The position numbers were made by a program, and so were the translations under genes. A stretch of 64,000 nucleotides of DNA from an uncultured Pelagibacteraceae bacterium. Lineage in GTDB: Bacteria > Pseudomonadota > Alphaproteobacteria > Pelagibacterales > AG-422-B15. Shown piece by piece: positions 1 to 11,339 of this stretch. The notes under the pieces were generated by a model. It saw only the letters and a list, made by a program, of their open reading frames with translations, had not been told where the DNA came from and searched no databases. Numbering within the stretch: position 1 is the first letter of the stretch; every line of letters begins with the position of its first letter. The DNA lies in assembly GCA_902554325.1 (NCBI GenBank), contig CACDOH010000001.1, positions 1 to 64,000 on the forward strand, in the 5' to 3' direction.

Positions 1-410
1 AAATGGGTCATTCAGAGTGGATGACTATTGATCAAGAAAGAATAAATCAGTTTGCTGAAGCAACTAGTGATCATCAATGGATACATGTTGACGAAGAAAA
101 AGCTCAAAAAGAATTACCAACTAAAAGCACAATTGCTCATGGATTTTTAAGCCTTTCTCTTTCAGTGCCTTTGAGCGCTCAAGTATGGATAATCTCAGGC
201 GCTAAAATGGTGATAAATTATGGCTTAAACAAAGTTAGATTTATTAACATGGTGCCCGTAAATTCTAAAGTAAGAATGTCAGCTAAAATAAACGAAGTTA
301 ACAAATTAGATAACGGTGGTACGCAAGTAATCAGCGAAGTATCTCTCGAAATTGAAGGTCAAGATAAGCCAGCTTATGTAGCTGAAACGATTATGGTTGC
401 CTTTCCGTAA
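1..410 (+). CDS. MaoC-like (R)-hydratase, hot-dog fold, 5' partial
   Basis: The protein is a single hot-dog domain of the MaoC dehydratase family, which hydrates enoyl-CoA or related thioesters. The hydratase motif is visible: an Asp and a His five residues apart (D23 and H28, counted from the ATG at 3) in SDHQWIHVD, followed by an IAHGF segment. Family members usually carry about 15-20 more residues before this point, and the frame is open back to base 1, so the true start probably lies outside the window. The next gene begins 4 nt after the stop. The substrate cannot be read from sequence. Confidence 0.85.
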   Translation, partial: MGHSEWMTIDQERINQFAEATSDHQWIHVDEEKAQKELPTKSTIAHGFLSLSLSVPLSAQVWIISGAKMVINYGLNKVRFINMVPVNSKVRMSAKINEVNKLDNGGTQVISEVSLEIEGQDKPAYVAETIMVAFP

Positions 411-414
411 CTGA

Positions 415-1263
415 ATGAGTGATAAATCTTTTCCTGATCCTGATGCAATAATAATTGAAGAGAGCGGTGAGACAATTAAGCTCGTGACCTGGAACTTATG
501 GTGGAAGTTTGAATCTTATAAGGAAAGAGAAAATTTAATTTTATCAGAGCTTCAAGAAACAGCCGCTGATATAATGTGCTTACAAGAAGTATGGGAAGAG
601 GAAGATGAAAGCCAAGCAAAAATAATAGCAGACAAACTAGGATACCAATATGTTTATGGAAAATCTTTTGAGTTTGATGGTGTTGCGTTTGGGAATGCTA
701 TAATCTCAAAATACCCAATACAAAATCATCAAATAATAATGTTTAAAGCAGACCCTAAGAAAGATGAGAAGAAATTATTTATACATGCTGAGTTACTCTA
801 TAAAAACAGTATTACAATTAATGTAATATGCACGCACCTTAACTACAAATACGAGCATCAACCAGTAAGAGAAAGCCAAGTTACAGAAATAATGGAGTAT
901 ATAAGCCATCTGCAAAAATCTAAATTTCCAGTTTTATTGTGTGGTGACTTTAATGCAGATCCTGATAGTGATGAAATCAAAATGATCACTGGGCACAAAA
1001 AGCCCGTCAATGAAACAGTTCTTAGAGATGTTTGGAACCTCACAAATAAAGGTGAACCAGGTTATACATGGTCCAATGAAAATAAATGGGCAATGAAAAC
1101 TCTAGAGTATGATCGAAGAATTGATTATATATTTTCCTCAAAAGCAGGACCAAAAGGTTTGGGTCAACCTGTAAAAAGTTGCCTTATAGGAAATAAGTCA
1201 AGTGATATTTATCCCAGTGATCACTTTGGAATTTTAACTCATCTGGTAGGCACAAAAGATTAA
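415..1263 (+). CDS. Endonuclease/exonuclease/phosphatase (EEP) family hydrolase
   Basis: A 282-residue protein of the DNase I-like metal-dependent phosphoesterase superfamily. The family signature runs in order: WNLWW near residue 25, an LQEVWEE metal-binding glutamate, a CGDFNADPDSDE block, DRRIDYIF, and a C-terminal YPSDHFGI with the catalytic Asp-His. There is no signal peptide, so it probably acts in the cytoplasm. Relatives cleave DNA, sphingomyelin or phosphoinositides, and the substrate here is not determined. It sits 4 nt after the MaoC gene, and its stop codon shares one base with the crcB start, so the three look co-transcribed. Confidence 0.85.
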   Translation: MSDKSFPDPDAIIIEESGETIKLVTWNLWWKFESYKERENLILSELQETAADIMCLQEVWEEEDESQAKIIADKLGYQYVYGKSFEFDGVAFGNAIISKYPIQNHQIIMFKADPKKDEKKLFIHAELLYKNSITINVICTHLNYKYEHQPVRESQVTEIMEYISHLQKSKFPVLLCGDFNADPDSDEIKMITGHKKPVNETVLRDVWNLTNKGEPGYTWSNENKWAMKTLEYDRRIDYIFSSKAGPKGLGQPVKSCLIGNKSSDIYPSDHFGILTHLVGTKD

Positions 1264-1637
1264 TGAGTTTACTTATTTCAATATTTATTGGTGGCGGTAT
1301 AGGAGCGCTTACTCGGTATATTCTTATAGAACAAATTAATAAATCGTTTGTAAGTTCTTTTCCTTATGGAACCCTTACAGTGAATGTTATAGGTGCATTT
1401 CTTATTGGTTTAGCATGGAGCTACTTCGCAGCTAAAATTAATATTTCTGATAATCTTAAAATGTTTATCACTATTGGATTCTTGGGGGGCTTTACTACAT
1501 TCTCTTCTTTTAATGTGGATGTTTTTGAGCTAATTCAAAATGGTAGTATTTTGATTTCAATTTTATATATTATTGGAACGTTTGCTCTAACAGTTGGTTC
1601 TTTTTTCTTAGGAATGAGTTTATTACGAATAGCCTGA
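1263..1637 (+). CDS. crcB: Fluoride ion channel FluC/CrcB
   Basis: A 124-residue, four-helix membrane protein with the CrcB/FluC hallmarks: GGGIGALTRY at the N-terminus, GTLTVNVIGAF in the second segment and GGFTTFSSFNVD in the third. The last motif carries the Thr/Ser-Phe residues that line the fluoride pore. The family exports fluoride as dual-topology dimers. Its ATG overlaps the previous stop by one base (TAATG). I see no crcB-type fluoride riboswitch, which the overlap would leave no room for. It ends flush against the convergent AhpD-like gene. Confidence 0.95.
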   Translation: MSLLISIFIGGGIGALTRYILIEQINKSFVSSFPYGTLTVNVIGAFLIGLAWSYFAAKINISDNLKMFITIGFLGGFTTFSSFNVDVFELIQNGSILISILYIIGTFALTVGSFFLGMSLLRIA

Positions 1638-2189
1638 TTATTTATTTCTTTTTGAGATCATATATTCAGCGAGTCCATCATAACCTTTTTCTATCATCAT
1701 CTTTGCAGAGCCAATATTTTGAATGTCGTCAAGAGGTTTTATCTGATGAGCTACCACTACTGTATTCATAAATTGTGCGGCACCACATATTGAAATAATT
1801 TCTGAAATTACTTGTTCGTCGAAGCCGTATTGAAGTATTTGATCTACATCCTCATCAACTATTGATTTTATATCCGCATTGACTTTATGAGCTAGTTTCA
1901 AAATTGGTTTGTACTTTTCTTCTATACCAGCATTTTCAATATCTAGAAGTGGCTGCTCATCATTTGCATCTCTTAATAATTTCTTAGATATTTCAGCGTG
2001 AATATTTTTACAATATTGGCATCCATTGAGGCCAGATATGTAGGCAAAGATCATTTCTTTAATATAAGTGGGCAGTAGTGTTTGTTGGCGCATTAAGGCC
2101 TCAAGGTATAAGACAAAATGTGATTGATAACTCCAGTTATCTAAAAACACATCATATACAGATTTATATTTGTTTAAAAATTTGCTCAT
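1638..2189 (-). CDS. AhpD-like / carboxymuconolactone decarboxylase family protein
   Basis: A 183-residue all-helical protein with the CMD/AhpD redox motif CQYCKNIH (C57, C60, H64), as in alkylhydroperoxidase-like, peroxidase-related proteins. The Cys-x2-Cys-x3-His arrangement suggests a thiol peroxidase or disulfide role, probably cytoplasmic because there is no signal sequence. It lies 12 nt downstream of tRNA-Gln on the same strand and may be read from that transcript. The partner and substrate are unknown. Confidence 0.8.
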   Translation of the reverse strand: MSKFLNKYKSVYDVFLDNWSYQSHFVLYLEALMRQQTLLPTYIKEMIFAYISGLNGCQYCKNIHAEISKKLLRDANDEQPLLDIENAGIEEKYKPILKLAHKVNADIKSIVDEDVDQILQYGFDEQVISEIISICGAAQFMNTVVVAHQIKPLDDIQNIGSAKMMIEKGYDGLAEYMISKRNK

Positions 2190-2201
2190 ATTTTTTTTCC
2201 T

Positions 2202-2276
2202 TGGCTGGGGCGGGAGGATTCGAACCTCCGAATGCCGCTACCAAAAAGCGGTGCCTTACCGCTTGGCCACGCCCCA
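2202..2276 (-). tRNA. tRNA-Gln (anticodon TTG)
   Basis: Reading the minus strand gives a full cloverleaf. The acceptor stem TGGGGCG pairs with CGCCCCA, the T arm is GGAGG-TTCGAAT-CCTCC, and the anticodon stem CCGCT/AGCGG encloses the loop TTTTGGT with anticodon TTG. The discriminator G and the 3' CCA are encoded in the DNA (2202-2205). It lies downstream of ispE on the same strand. Confidence 0.95.
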
Positions 2277-2319
2277 ACACTCATACATTATTTAGTTTAA
2301 CAAATAGATTTTGCAATGA

Positions 2320-3156
2320 TTATATTATTCTAGCAAGGCAAGTCCACCATTTAGGATGGAGTTTTTTGATTTTAGAGACAGCATCATTTGCAGTAGCTTC
2401 ATCATTGTAACATCCAAAAAATGCTGATCCACTTCCTGTCATTCTAGTAAAATTACAACGTTCATCGCTTTCGAGAAACTGCTTTACCATTCTTGTTTCA
2501 TGATGAAGAGTTATAGCAGTCTTCTCGAGATCATTTGAGGTTTCCTGCAATATATCACTAATTTGTTTTTGGCCCTCGTAAAGGAAATTACTCTTACTCA
2601 ATATTTGATGCTGCTCAAATATTATTTTCGTGCTCATTAAAATTTGTGGGTAAATTAGGAGGAAAATTTTATCTGAGAATAATTTTATTCTTTGTTTAAC
2701 AGAACCTGTGCCAGTAATTAAAGCTGAACCTTCTTCTAAAAAAAATTCAATGTCAGAACCGAGTTCTTTTGCAGCTAATAAACATTGTGATTTTGATAAA
2801 GCGCCCTCGCTCGTTAAGTACTTTAGAATTTCGGCAATATTTGAGGATCCACCTCCCAATCCAGAGCCAACTGGTATTTGTTTATCAATAAGAATTGCGT
2901 AATTACTATGGTTAATAAAATTATTATCTAATAGAAATTGAAACAAAGTATGAATATTGCTTTCTTGACTTACTTGAGAGCAAAAGGGTCCTATAAATTT
3001 CACAGAAAAATCAGCTGCTGTATCAATTTTAATTTTATCGGAAATACTTATTCTTGTGATAATAGAAGATAAATCGTGATAACCGTTTTTAAGTTTTTTA
3101 ATTACTTCAAGAAATAAATTAATTTTTGCGTATGATTTTAATGTATGCTTGTGCAA
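2320..3156 (-). CDS. ispE: 4-diphosphocytidyl-2-C-methyl-D-erythritol kinase
   Basis: A GHMP-family kinase of 278 residues, the usual IspE length. It phosphorylates CDP-ME in the MEP route to isoprenoids. Visible hallmarks are AKINLFLEV near residue 11, the glycine-rich ATP loop PVGSGLGGGSSN and the C-terminal MTGSGSAFFG. It starts 5 nt after the stop of the upstream TPR gene, so the two are probably one transcript running towards tRNA-Gln. The window also has two prenyl synthases, ispB and ispA, but no other MEP-pathway gene. Confidence 0.95.
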   Translation of the reverse strand: MHKHTLKSYAKINLFLEVIKKLKNGYHDLSSIITRISISDKIKIDTAADFSVKFIGPFCSQVSQESNIHTLFQFLLDNNFINHSNYAILIDKQIPVGSGLGGGSSNIAEILKYLTSEGALSKSQCLLAAKELGSDIEFFLEEGSALITGTGSVKQRIKLFSDKIFLLIYPQILMSTKIIFEQHQILSKSNFLYEGQKQISDILQETSNDLEKTAITLHHETRMVKQFLESDERCNFTRMTGSGSAFFGCYNDEATANDAVSKIKKLHPKWWTCLARII

Positions 3157-3161
3157 TGATA

Positions 3162-4823
3162 TCAGATTCCTTTGAGTAGTTTTCTATGAATCTTTTCTTG
3201 AAGAGGCTCATCAATATCCAGTTCTATTGCTTTTTTCCAATAATATCTCGCTTGTATTTCATTTCCAAGCATCCAAAGTACGTCTCCGTAATGATCATTA
3301 ACTGTGGGATCATAAGGCATCATATCAATTGAAAACTCTAGCAAAGAGAGCGCATCTTCATATTGCCCAACCTTATAATAATACCAAGCCAGACTATCAA
3401 TAATGTAAGGATCGTTGGGCTTTAACGAAATTGCCTTTTCAATCATTTCCTTGGCTGTAGATAAATTTTGATCCATATCAATATAAGAATAACCTAAATA
3501 ATTTAATACATCTGGCTGTTCTTCATAAAGTTCTAACGCATTGATAAAGTTTTGTTCAGCCAATTTCCAATTTTTTGTTCTTTCATGAACTATCCCAATA
3601 TTAAAATAAACTTCCCACAAGTTATCTTTATCTAATGCTTCTCCTAAATCGAGTGCTGTTCGATACGACTTAATTGCGTTGTCCCAATCCTTTTCGTATC
3701 GATAAAAATTTCCGAGTGATAAAAATATTTCAAAATTTTCTTCACTTTCTGAAAAATTTTTTAAGTTATTGATAGCTTTTGCACTTTCATCTTCATAACT
3801 ATATGTTTCCGATATTTGAATTGCTGCAAAATGTCCTAGATAATGAGTTTTAGGTATTAAGCTTAAGATATCTCGAGCTTTATCTTGATCTTGTGTTTGG
3901 CTCAAGAATGTTGCAAATATATATTTTATCTCATGTATATTAGGTGATGTCTCTAAGGCCAATTGAAACAACATATGGGACAATTCTTGATTAACGTTTT
4001 TGATTAATGATTGTGCGTTGAATAAAACAATACCAATTCCCTGTAATGGATTCTGAATAATTCGATTATTATTGGATTTAGTAAACTTCTCTATAAAAGC
4101 ATCATCATAATTAGACAAGTATTCACTTACAAAATTATTTTTTTCTTTTACAAGATTATTTCTGTTCAAAAAATTTAAATATAACTGCATTACATAAAGA
4201 TCGTTTTGCATAGACAGTGATTGCTCATAAAAAATTTCTGCTAATTCAATCTCATCAGCAAAGTCATATATTAGAGCCTTATGAACCAAGGTAAGATATT
4301 GATGATCATCAGATGATATCAGGTCGATCAATGCCATGCTCTTATCAAGAGAGGGACTATCGGCCCAAACCCAGGCTCTTAAAAGCCTAACAAAAGTACT
4401 GTCTGATATTTCTCCTCTCCATATACTGGCAAAACTCTGATCAGCAAAACCTTGCTTGTAAGAGTTTAAATATGAAATGCCATTTACGAGATGACCCTGA
4501 GGTGACTGATTGTTCATGCAGCATGAGTTTATTTTTTTATCACAGCCTGCCTGAGCTAATTTAAATGAATAGTTATTGGCGCTGTACAAGTCACCATCTA
4601 AGATACTAAGAAGTAGTAATCGATCTAAAGCTAATAGATCATTTGGGTTTGATCGGTGTAATTTTTGATAATACCTTTTGGTTATTTTATAATCATTTGA
4701 ATTACTTGATATGTTTGCAACTAAATAATCACCTATTTTTGGTAAATTTGTTTTAGCGGCATTTGCTGAGCTGAAAGATAGAATAAATATTAAGATGAAA
4801 GAGAGTAGTCTTATAATACTCAT
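3162..4823 (-). CDS. Exported tetratricopeptide-repeat protein
   Basis: A 553-residue protein with an N-terminal signal peptide (hydrophobic stretch about residues 5-18, likely cleavage after SSANA), followed by many 34-residue TPR units. The clearest lie in the second half, for example W-x2-A-x2-Y-x3-A-L-x-L and repeated LNYLGYSYID-like helices. Alphaproteobacterial relatives next to ispE and electron-transfer flavoprotein-quinone oxidoreductase are annotated only as TPR proteins. The likely role is a periplasmic protein-interaction scaffold, which I infer from the domain only. It ends 5 nt before ispE. Confidence 0.85.
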   Translation of the reverse strand: MSIIRLLSFILIFILSFSSANAAKTNLPKIGDYLVANISSNSNDYKITKRYYQKLHRSNPNDLLALDRLLLLSILDGDLYSANNYSFKLAQAGCDKKINSCCMNNQSPQGHLVNGISYLNSYKQGFADQSFASIWRGEISDSTFVRLLRAWVWADSPSLDKSMALIDLISSDDHQYLTLVHKALIYDFADEIELAEIFYEQSLSMQNDLYVMQLYLNFLNRNNLVKEKNNFVSEYLSNYDDAFIEKFTKSNNNRIIQNPLQGIGIVLFNAQSLIKNVNQELSHMLFQLALETSPNIHEIKYIFATFLSQTQDQDKARDILSLIPKTHYLGHFAAIQISETYSYEDESAKAINNLKNFSESEENFEIFLSLGNFYRYEKDWDNAIKSYRTALDLGEALDKDNLWEVYFNIGIVHERTKNWKLAEQNFINALELYEEQPDVLNYLGYSYIDMDQNLSTAKEMIEKAISLKPNDPYIIDSLAWYYYKVGQYEDALSLLEFSIDMMPYDPTVNDHYGDVLWMLGNEIQARYYWKKAIELDIDEPLQEKIHRKLLKGI

Positions 4824-4835
4824 ACTCGTCTAATT

Positions 4836-6482
4836 TTACATATTTGCATACTTTGGCCCACCTCCACCTTCAGGTGTCACCCAATTAATATTTTGCGACG
4901 GCTCTTTGATGTCACACGTTTTGCAGTGAATACAATTTTGACTATTGATCACAAATCTAGGTGTTTCATTTTCATTATCTTGATGGACTTCGTAAACTCC
5001 TACAGGACAATATCTTTGTGAAGGTTCGTCGAATTCGTTCAATGTATAACTTATCGGCAATTCACTATCTTTTAGTTGAAGGTGAACAGGTTGATTTTCT
5101 GTATGGTATGTGCCCGTCAAATAAACCGAGCTTGACCTATCAAAGGTTAGTACCCCGTCAGGCTTAGGGTATTCAATTTTTTTTGCGTCTTTAGCTTTGA
5201 TAAGTGTTTCATGGTCAGCGTGCTTGTGGGATAAAGTGAATGGCATTTTTCCCCAAAACAACCATTGATCAATTCCTGCTAACATGACGCCTAACATTGT
5301 TCCAAATCTGGTAAAGAAAGGCTTCACGTTCCGTGCTGCATGAAGTTCTTTATAAAGCCAGCTACTATTAAATTTTTCCTCATAAACTGATAAATCAGAC
5401 ACTCTTTCGGAAATAAATTCATTGATAGCTTCTGCGGCTAGAATTCCACTTTTCATAGCAGTATGCGATCCTTTAATCTTAGGCATGTTCAAAGTGCCGG
5501 CGTCACATCCAATAAGTAACGCACCTGGCATATACATTTTTGGTAAGCTTTGAAGTCCACCTTCAATTAATGCTCTTGCTCCATATGAAATTCTTTTGCC
5601 ACCAGATAACATTTTTTTAATGGCTGGATGTGTTTTAAATCTTTGAAATTCTTCAAAAGGTGAGAGATATGGGTTTGAGTAATCTAAGCCAATAACATAC
5701 CCTAGATAAATTTGTTTATTTTCTGCATGGTAAACAAAGCTGCCACCGTAAGTATCATTTTCTAAAGGCCATCCAACTGAATGTAAAACCATTCCCTCGT
5801 CATGATTCTCTTCCGGAACTTCCCATATTTCTTTTAAACCAATTCCATATTGCTGAGGATCAGAATTCTCTGATAAATTAAATTTATTAATTAATTTTTT
5901 ACCTAGATGACCTCTGCATCCTTCTGCAAAAACAGTAACTTTGGCATGCAGTTCTATACCTGGTTCATATGAGTCTTTTTTTTCATTATTTATATCAAGA
6001 CCCATATCATTTGTCGCAACACCTCTTACTTTCCCTTGCTCATCATAAAGAATTTCTGAAGCTGCAAATCCAGGATATATCTCAACACCCATACCTTCAG
6101 CAACTTGCCCAAGCCATCTACATAAATTAGCAAGGCTGGTTATATAATTGCCTTTGTTATGTTGAACAGGAGGCAACAAAAATGATGGAACAGAGAAATA
6201 ACTTTTTTCGGATAGAACTAAAAATTTCTCTTTTGATACTTTAGTTTTTAAAGGGCAACCTTCCATAGACTGCCAGTCAGGTAATAGTTCATCTAGTGCT
6301 TTGGTTTCAAATACGTTTCCACTCAAAATATGGGCTCCGACCTCTGAGGCCTTCTCAACTATGCACACGTTTGCATCAGCATTAATTTGCTTTAATTTGA
6401 TAGCAGTTGCTAGACCCGAGGGTCCCGCTCCGACGATAACTACGTCGTACTCCATCGCTTCTCTTTGAGTATCAGTTTCCAT
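4836..6482 (-). CDS. Electron-transfer flavoprotein-ubiquinone oxidoreductase
   Basis: A 548-residue protein matching ETF-QO in length and layout. An N-terminal FAD Rossmann motif (DVVIVGAGPSGLATA) is followed by the central quinone and FAD domains, and the C-terminus carries a ferredoxin-like 4Fe-4S site: a Cys in YCPVGVYEV plus CIHCKTCD. The enzyme passes electrons from ETF, fed by acyl-CoA and N-methyl amine dehydrogenases, to ubiquinone at the inner membrane. That role fits an organism oxidising fatty acids and methylated amines. It is divergent from the glycosylase gene with 46 nt between starts. Confidence 0.95.
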   Translation of the reverse strand: METDTQREAMEYDVVIVGAGPSGLATAIKLKQINADANVCIVEKASEVGAHILSGNVFETKALDELLPDWQSMEGCPLKTKVSKEKFLVLSEKSYFSVPSFLLPPVQHNKGNYITSLANLCRWLGQVAEGMGVEIYPGFAASEILYDEQGKVRGVATNDMGLDINNEKKDSYEPGIELHAKVTVFAEGCRGHLGKKLINKFNLSENSDPQQYGIGLKEIWEVPEENHDEGMVLHSVGWPLENDTYGGSFVYHAENKQIYLGYVIGLDYSNPYLSPFEEFQRFKTHPAIKKMLSGGKRISYGARALIEGGLQSLPKMYMPGALLIGCDAGTLNMPKIKGSHTAMKSGILAAEAINEFISERVSDLSVYEEKFNSSWLYKELHAARNVKPFFTRFGTMLGVMLAGIDQWLFWGKMPFTLSHKHADHETLIKAKDAKKIEYPKPDGVLTFDRSSSVYLTGTYHTENQPVHLQLKDSELPISYTLNEFDEPSQRYCPVGVYEVHQDNENETPRFVINSQNCIHCKTCDIKEPSQNINWVTPEGGGGPKYANM

Positions 6483-6528
6483 TATTAACTATATATTTAG
6501 TTTATAAGCATTATAATTCAATTTGTTT

Positions 6529-7278
6529 ATGACGAAGTTAGATATTCAAAATACTATAAAACTACTAAATCAATATAAATTAAGCGGGGTTGATGAAAAT
6601 ATAGGAAATATGGCAAAAAATAGGTATGGAAAAGGAACAATAAAATCGCCTGATAAGCTCCAGTCAAAAGAAGATACAGACTTTCCTCAGCATGAAATCG
6701 AAAAAGATATTCTCAATATTGATAGTCTAGAATCATTAAAAGAATACATGTCAAATTTTAAAGGCTGTGAACTTCATAAAAGCGCAACAAATATGGTCTT
6801 TTCAGATGGAAACCCAAGTGCAAAAATCATGCTTATAGGTGAGGCTCCAGGTCATGATGAGGATATTCAAGGCAAACCCTTTGTTGGAAGAAGTGGAAAG
6901 CTGTTGGATAAAATGCTAGAGGCCATCGATCTAAATCGAGAAAAAGTTTACATTGCAAATATTGTTCCGTGGAGACCACCAAATAACAGAAGGCCAACAG
7001 ACGAAGAGATTGAGATATGTTTACCAATGATAAAAAAGCATATTGAAATAGTAAATCCAAAAGCAATTTTGTTATTAGGAAGCACTGCTACTTATGCATT
7101 AATTAAAAATAATGAAGGGATTACCAAGATTAGGGGAAAGTGGTTAGATATAGAAATTAATAAAAAAAAGTATCCGATACTACCTACATTCCACCCAGCT
7201 TTCTTGTTAAGACAGCCAGCTCAAAAAAAGTTTTCTTGGGAAGATTTAAAAAGTTTAAAGAAAAAAGTAAAAATATAA
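6529..7278 (+). CDS. Uracil-DNA glycosylase, family 4/5-like
   Basis: A base-excision repair enzyme that removes uracil from DNA. The core motif GEAPGHDEDIQGKPFVGRSG is unmistakable, followed by IVPWRPPNNRRPT and the C-terminal HPAFLLRQP. The ATG at 6529 is preferred to a TTG two codons earlier. Family 4 enzymes usually hold a 4Fe-4S cluster with a Cys-x2-Cys pair. Here the first position is GCELHK, with only one cysteine, as in many alphaproteobacterial members, so cluster binding is uncertain. A TATAAT sequence at 6512-6517 is a possible -10 element. The rnhB start follows the stop within a few bases. Confidence 0.9.
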   Translation: MTKLDIQNTIKLLNQYKLSGVDENIGNMAKNRYGKGTIKSPDKLQSKEDTDFPQHEIEKDILNIDSLESLKEYMSNFKGCELHKSATNMVFSDGNPSAKIMLIGEAPGHDEDIQGKPFVGRSGKLLDKMLEAIDLNREKVYIANIVPWRPPNNRRPTDEEIEICLPMIKKHIEIVNPKAILLLGSTATYALIKNNEGITKIRGKWLDIEINKKKYPILPTFHPAFLLRQPAQKKFSWEDLKSLKKKVKI

Positions 7279-7279
7279 A

Positions 7280-7885
7280 TTGAAATTTGACCCTCAGAAA
7301 TTAATTGCTTTTGAAAATTACTTTTCCTTGCCCATTGCTGGTATTGATGAAGTTGGTAGAGGTCCACTTGCTGGTCCAGTAATTGCAGCAGCAGTAATAC
7401 TTGATAGAAAAAATATTCCAGAAGGAATTAATGACTCTAAAAAAATTCCTAAAGCTAAGAGAATATTGTTAGCGGATAAGATAAAAGAGAATAGTATTTA
7501 TGCCTATGGAGCCGCATCCGAGATAGAAATAGATGAGATCAATATCTTACAGGCTTCATTATTAGCAATGAAAAGAGCAAGTGATAGACTATCAGTCGTT
7601 CCGAAAACAACACTTATCGATGGTAATTTCAAACCAGATATAAAAAACAACACCATTAGTATTATTAAAGGAGATAGTAAGTCTGTTTCGATTGCCGCAG
7701 CATCTATTCTTGCTAAAGTTTATAGAGACGAAATTATGCTTAAATATTCAAAGCAATTTCCAGAATATGGCTTTCAAACCAATTCAGGTTATGGAACAAA
7801 AGAGCACCTTTCAGCTCTAAAAAACTATGGAATTACCCCAATACATCGGAAATCTTTTAAACCAGTATACAATATATTAAATTAA
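7280..7885 (+). CDS. rnhB: Ribonuclease HII
   Basis: A 201-residue RNase HII that cuts RNA in RNA-DNA hybrids and single ribonucleotides in DNA. The catalytic Asp-Glu pair lies in AGIDEVGRGPLAGPV near residues 20-35. IKGDSKSVSIAAASILAKVYRD and the GYGTKEHLSALKNYG region complete the signature. The start is TTG at 7280, one base after the glycosylase stop; a later start would cut into the fold. RNase HI is also present (17285), so both RNase H types occur in this window. Confidence 0.95.
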   Translation: MKFDPQKLIAFENYFSLPIAGIDEVGRGPLAGPVIAAAVILDRKNIPEGINDSKKIPKAKRILLADKIKENSIYAYGAASEIEIDEINILQASLLAMKRASDRLSVVPKTTLIDGNFKPDIKNNTISIIKGDSKSVSIAAASILAKVYRDEIMLKYSKQFPEYGFQTNSGYGTKEHLSALKNYGITPIHRKSFKPVYNILN

Positions 7886-7904
7886 GAAGATTATTTAAGT
7901 TGTT

Positions 7905-10106
<2,202 letters not shown>

Positions 10107-10119
10107 GCTATTTTCTAAT

Positions 10120-10602
10120 ATGTCATATAAAAAACTTAATGGACCTCAAATTCTATCAAATCTTCTACCAAATGACGCAAAGAAATTATTAAAAAACAGA
10201 GGGTTTTTTGAGCTTGAACTACTTTCAAATTGGGAGAAAATTGTTGGTGTAAGTTTTAATAAATTATCCTTCCCAACCAAAATCAAAACAACAAAATCGG
10301 GTCCTAGAGGAAAGGGCAAACTTGTAGTTAAAGTCGATAGAAGCATATCTTTTGCTTTTGAACATGAGCATAAAAAAATTATAGATAAAATAAATTTATT
10401 TTTTGGCTACAATGCAGTTGAGAAAATTGAAATAATTCAAATTAATTTAAAAGATAAAAAATCTGAAAAAGATATTAATTTCAATAAATTAGGTAGTGAA
10501 ATTAAAGAGAAAAATAAGACATATGAAGAACTAACAGATTTTCCAGAACTAAAAAATAGCTTTGAAAAAATTGCTTCAAAAATTTCTAAGACTAAAAATT
10601 GA
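10120..10602 (+). CDS. DUF721 (DciA-like) protein
   Basis: A DUF721 domain of about 90 residues is recognisable from its typical pattern: an N-terminal helix LLPNDAKKLLKNRGFFELELLSNW, WEKIVG, then the basic beta segment GKLVVKVDRSISFAFEHEHKKIIDKIN. A charged tail follows. DUF721 includes DciA, which helps load the replicative helicase; direct equivalence is plausible but unproven. The ATG at 10120 is chosen because an upstream in-frame extension would run through the mutY start. The mutY / DUF721 / dsbA / smc order is typical of Alphaproteobacteria. Confidence 0.75.
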   Translation: MSYKKLNGPQILSNLLPNDAKKLLKNRGFFELELLSNWEKIVGVSFNKLSFPTKIKTTKSGPRGKGKLVVKVDRSISFAFEHEHKKIIDKINLFFGYNAVEKIEIIQINLKDKKSEKDINFNKLGSEIKEKNKTYEELTDFPELKNSFEKIASKISKTKN

Positions 10603-10727
10603 CAAATTCTTTTAGTACTTAGATTAATGCAATAAAACCTATTAAAATCAATAAAAATTGAGTATATTCAATATGTTGTGTCTAGTTAAAGTCATTGTAT
10701 ACAAAATGTGGGCTATATTTATTAAAA

Positions 10728-11339
10728 ATGAAAAATATTTATAAATTCTCTATCTTTCTTGTGTCACTCTTGGTGTCTTACCAATCGCTAGCCATAAGTA
10801 GCACATTAAAAGGAATGCAGCTTGGAGATGATGCTGCTCCATTGACTATTGTTGAGTACCGTTCTTTAACTTGTAGTCACTGTGCAGATTTCAGCAATAA
10901 TATTTTTCCAGAAATTAAAGAGAAATATATTGATACGGGGAAAATTAAATTTGAAGTCAGACCCTTTGCTTTGAATGCAATCGATTTAAATGCTTTTAAA
11001 TTATTACACTGCACGGACGAAAAAGATTTTTTTGCTATGGAAAAACTTTTATTTCAGGATCAAAAAAAGTGGATAGTTACAAAACAAAGTGACCGAGTGT
11101 TAGAAAACAGCACAGATGCATTAAGATCTTACTCTACATTATTCAGCATTTCTGAGGACGAATTCAATTCCTGTATGGAAAATGAAGAAATAACAGATTT
11201 TATTTTGACAATGAGAATAGATGCCGTTGAGGATTATGATGTTAACTCTACCCCATCTTTTATCATAGACGGAGATCTCTATGCAGGAAATATGTCTTTT
11301 TCAGAGTTTGAGAAGATAATTGAGAAAAAAATTAATTAA
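10728..11339 (+). CDS. DsbA-family periplasmic thiol-disulfide oxidoreductase
   Basis: Starting at the ATG at 10728 gives a clear signal peptide (KNIYKFSIFLVSLLVSYQSLA). The thioredoxin-fold DsbA domain contains the active site TCSHCADF (C49, C52) and a cis-proline loop NSTPSFIIDG. It would make or isomerise disulfides in exported proteins. In-frame sequence upstream of 10728 adds residues that spoil the signal peptide, so it is rejected. The stop overlaps the smc start by one base (TAATG), indicating translational coupling. Confidence 0.9.
   Translation: MKNIYKFSIFLVSLLVSYQSLAISSTLKGMQLGDDAAPLTIVEYRSLTCSHCADFSNNIFPEIKEKYIDTGKIKFEVRPFALNAIDLNAFKLLHCTDEKDFFAMEKLLFQDQKKWIVTKQSDRVLENSTDALRSYSTLFSISEDEFNSCMENEEITDFILTMRIDAVEDYDVNSTPSFIIDGDLYAGNMSFSEFEKIIEKKIN

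Noticed and set aside
1200-1262. Fluoride riboswitch before crcB
   Set aside because: crcB overlaps the upstream coding sequence by one base, leaving no leader for an aptamer.
7877-7899. TTAA repeats upstream of ccrM as a CtrA box
   Set aside because: The TTAA copies at 7882-7885 and 7895-7898 are separated by 9 bases, not the 7 of the Caulobacter CtrA site; TTAA is common at this base composition.
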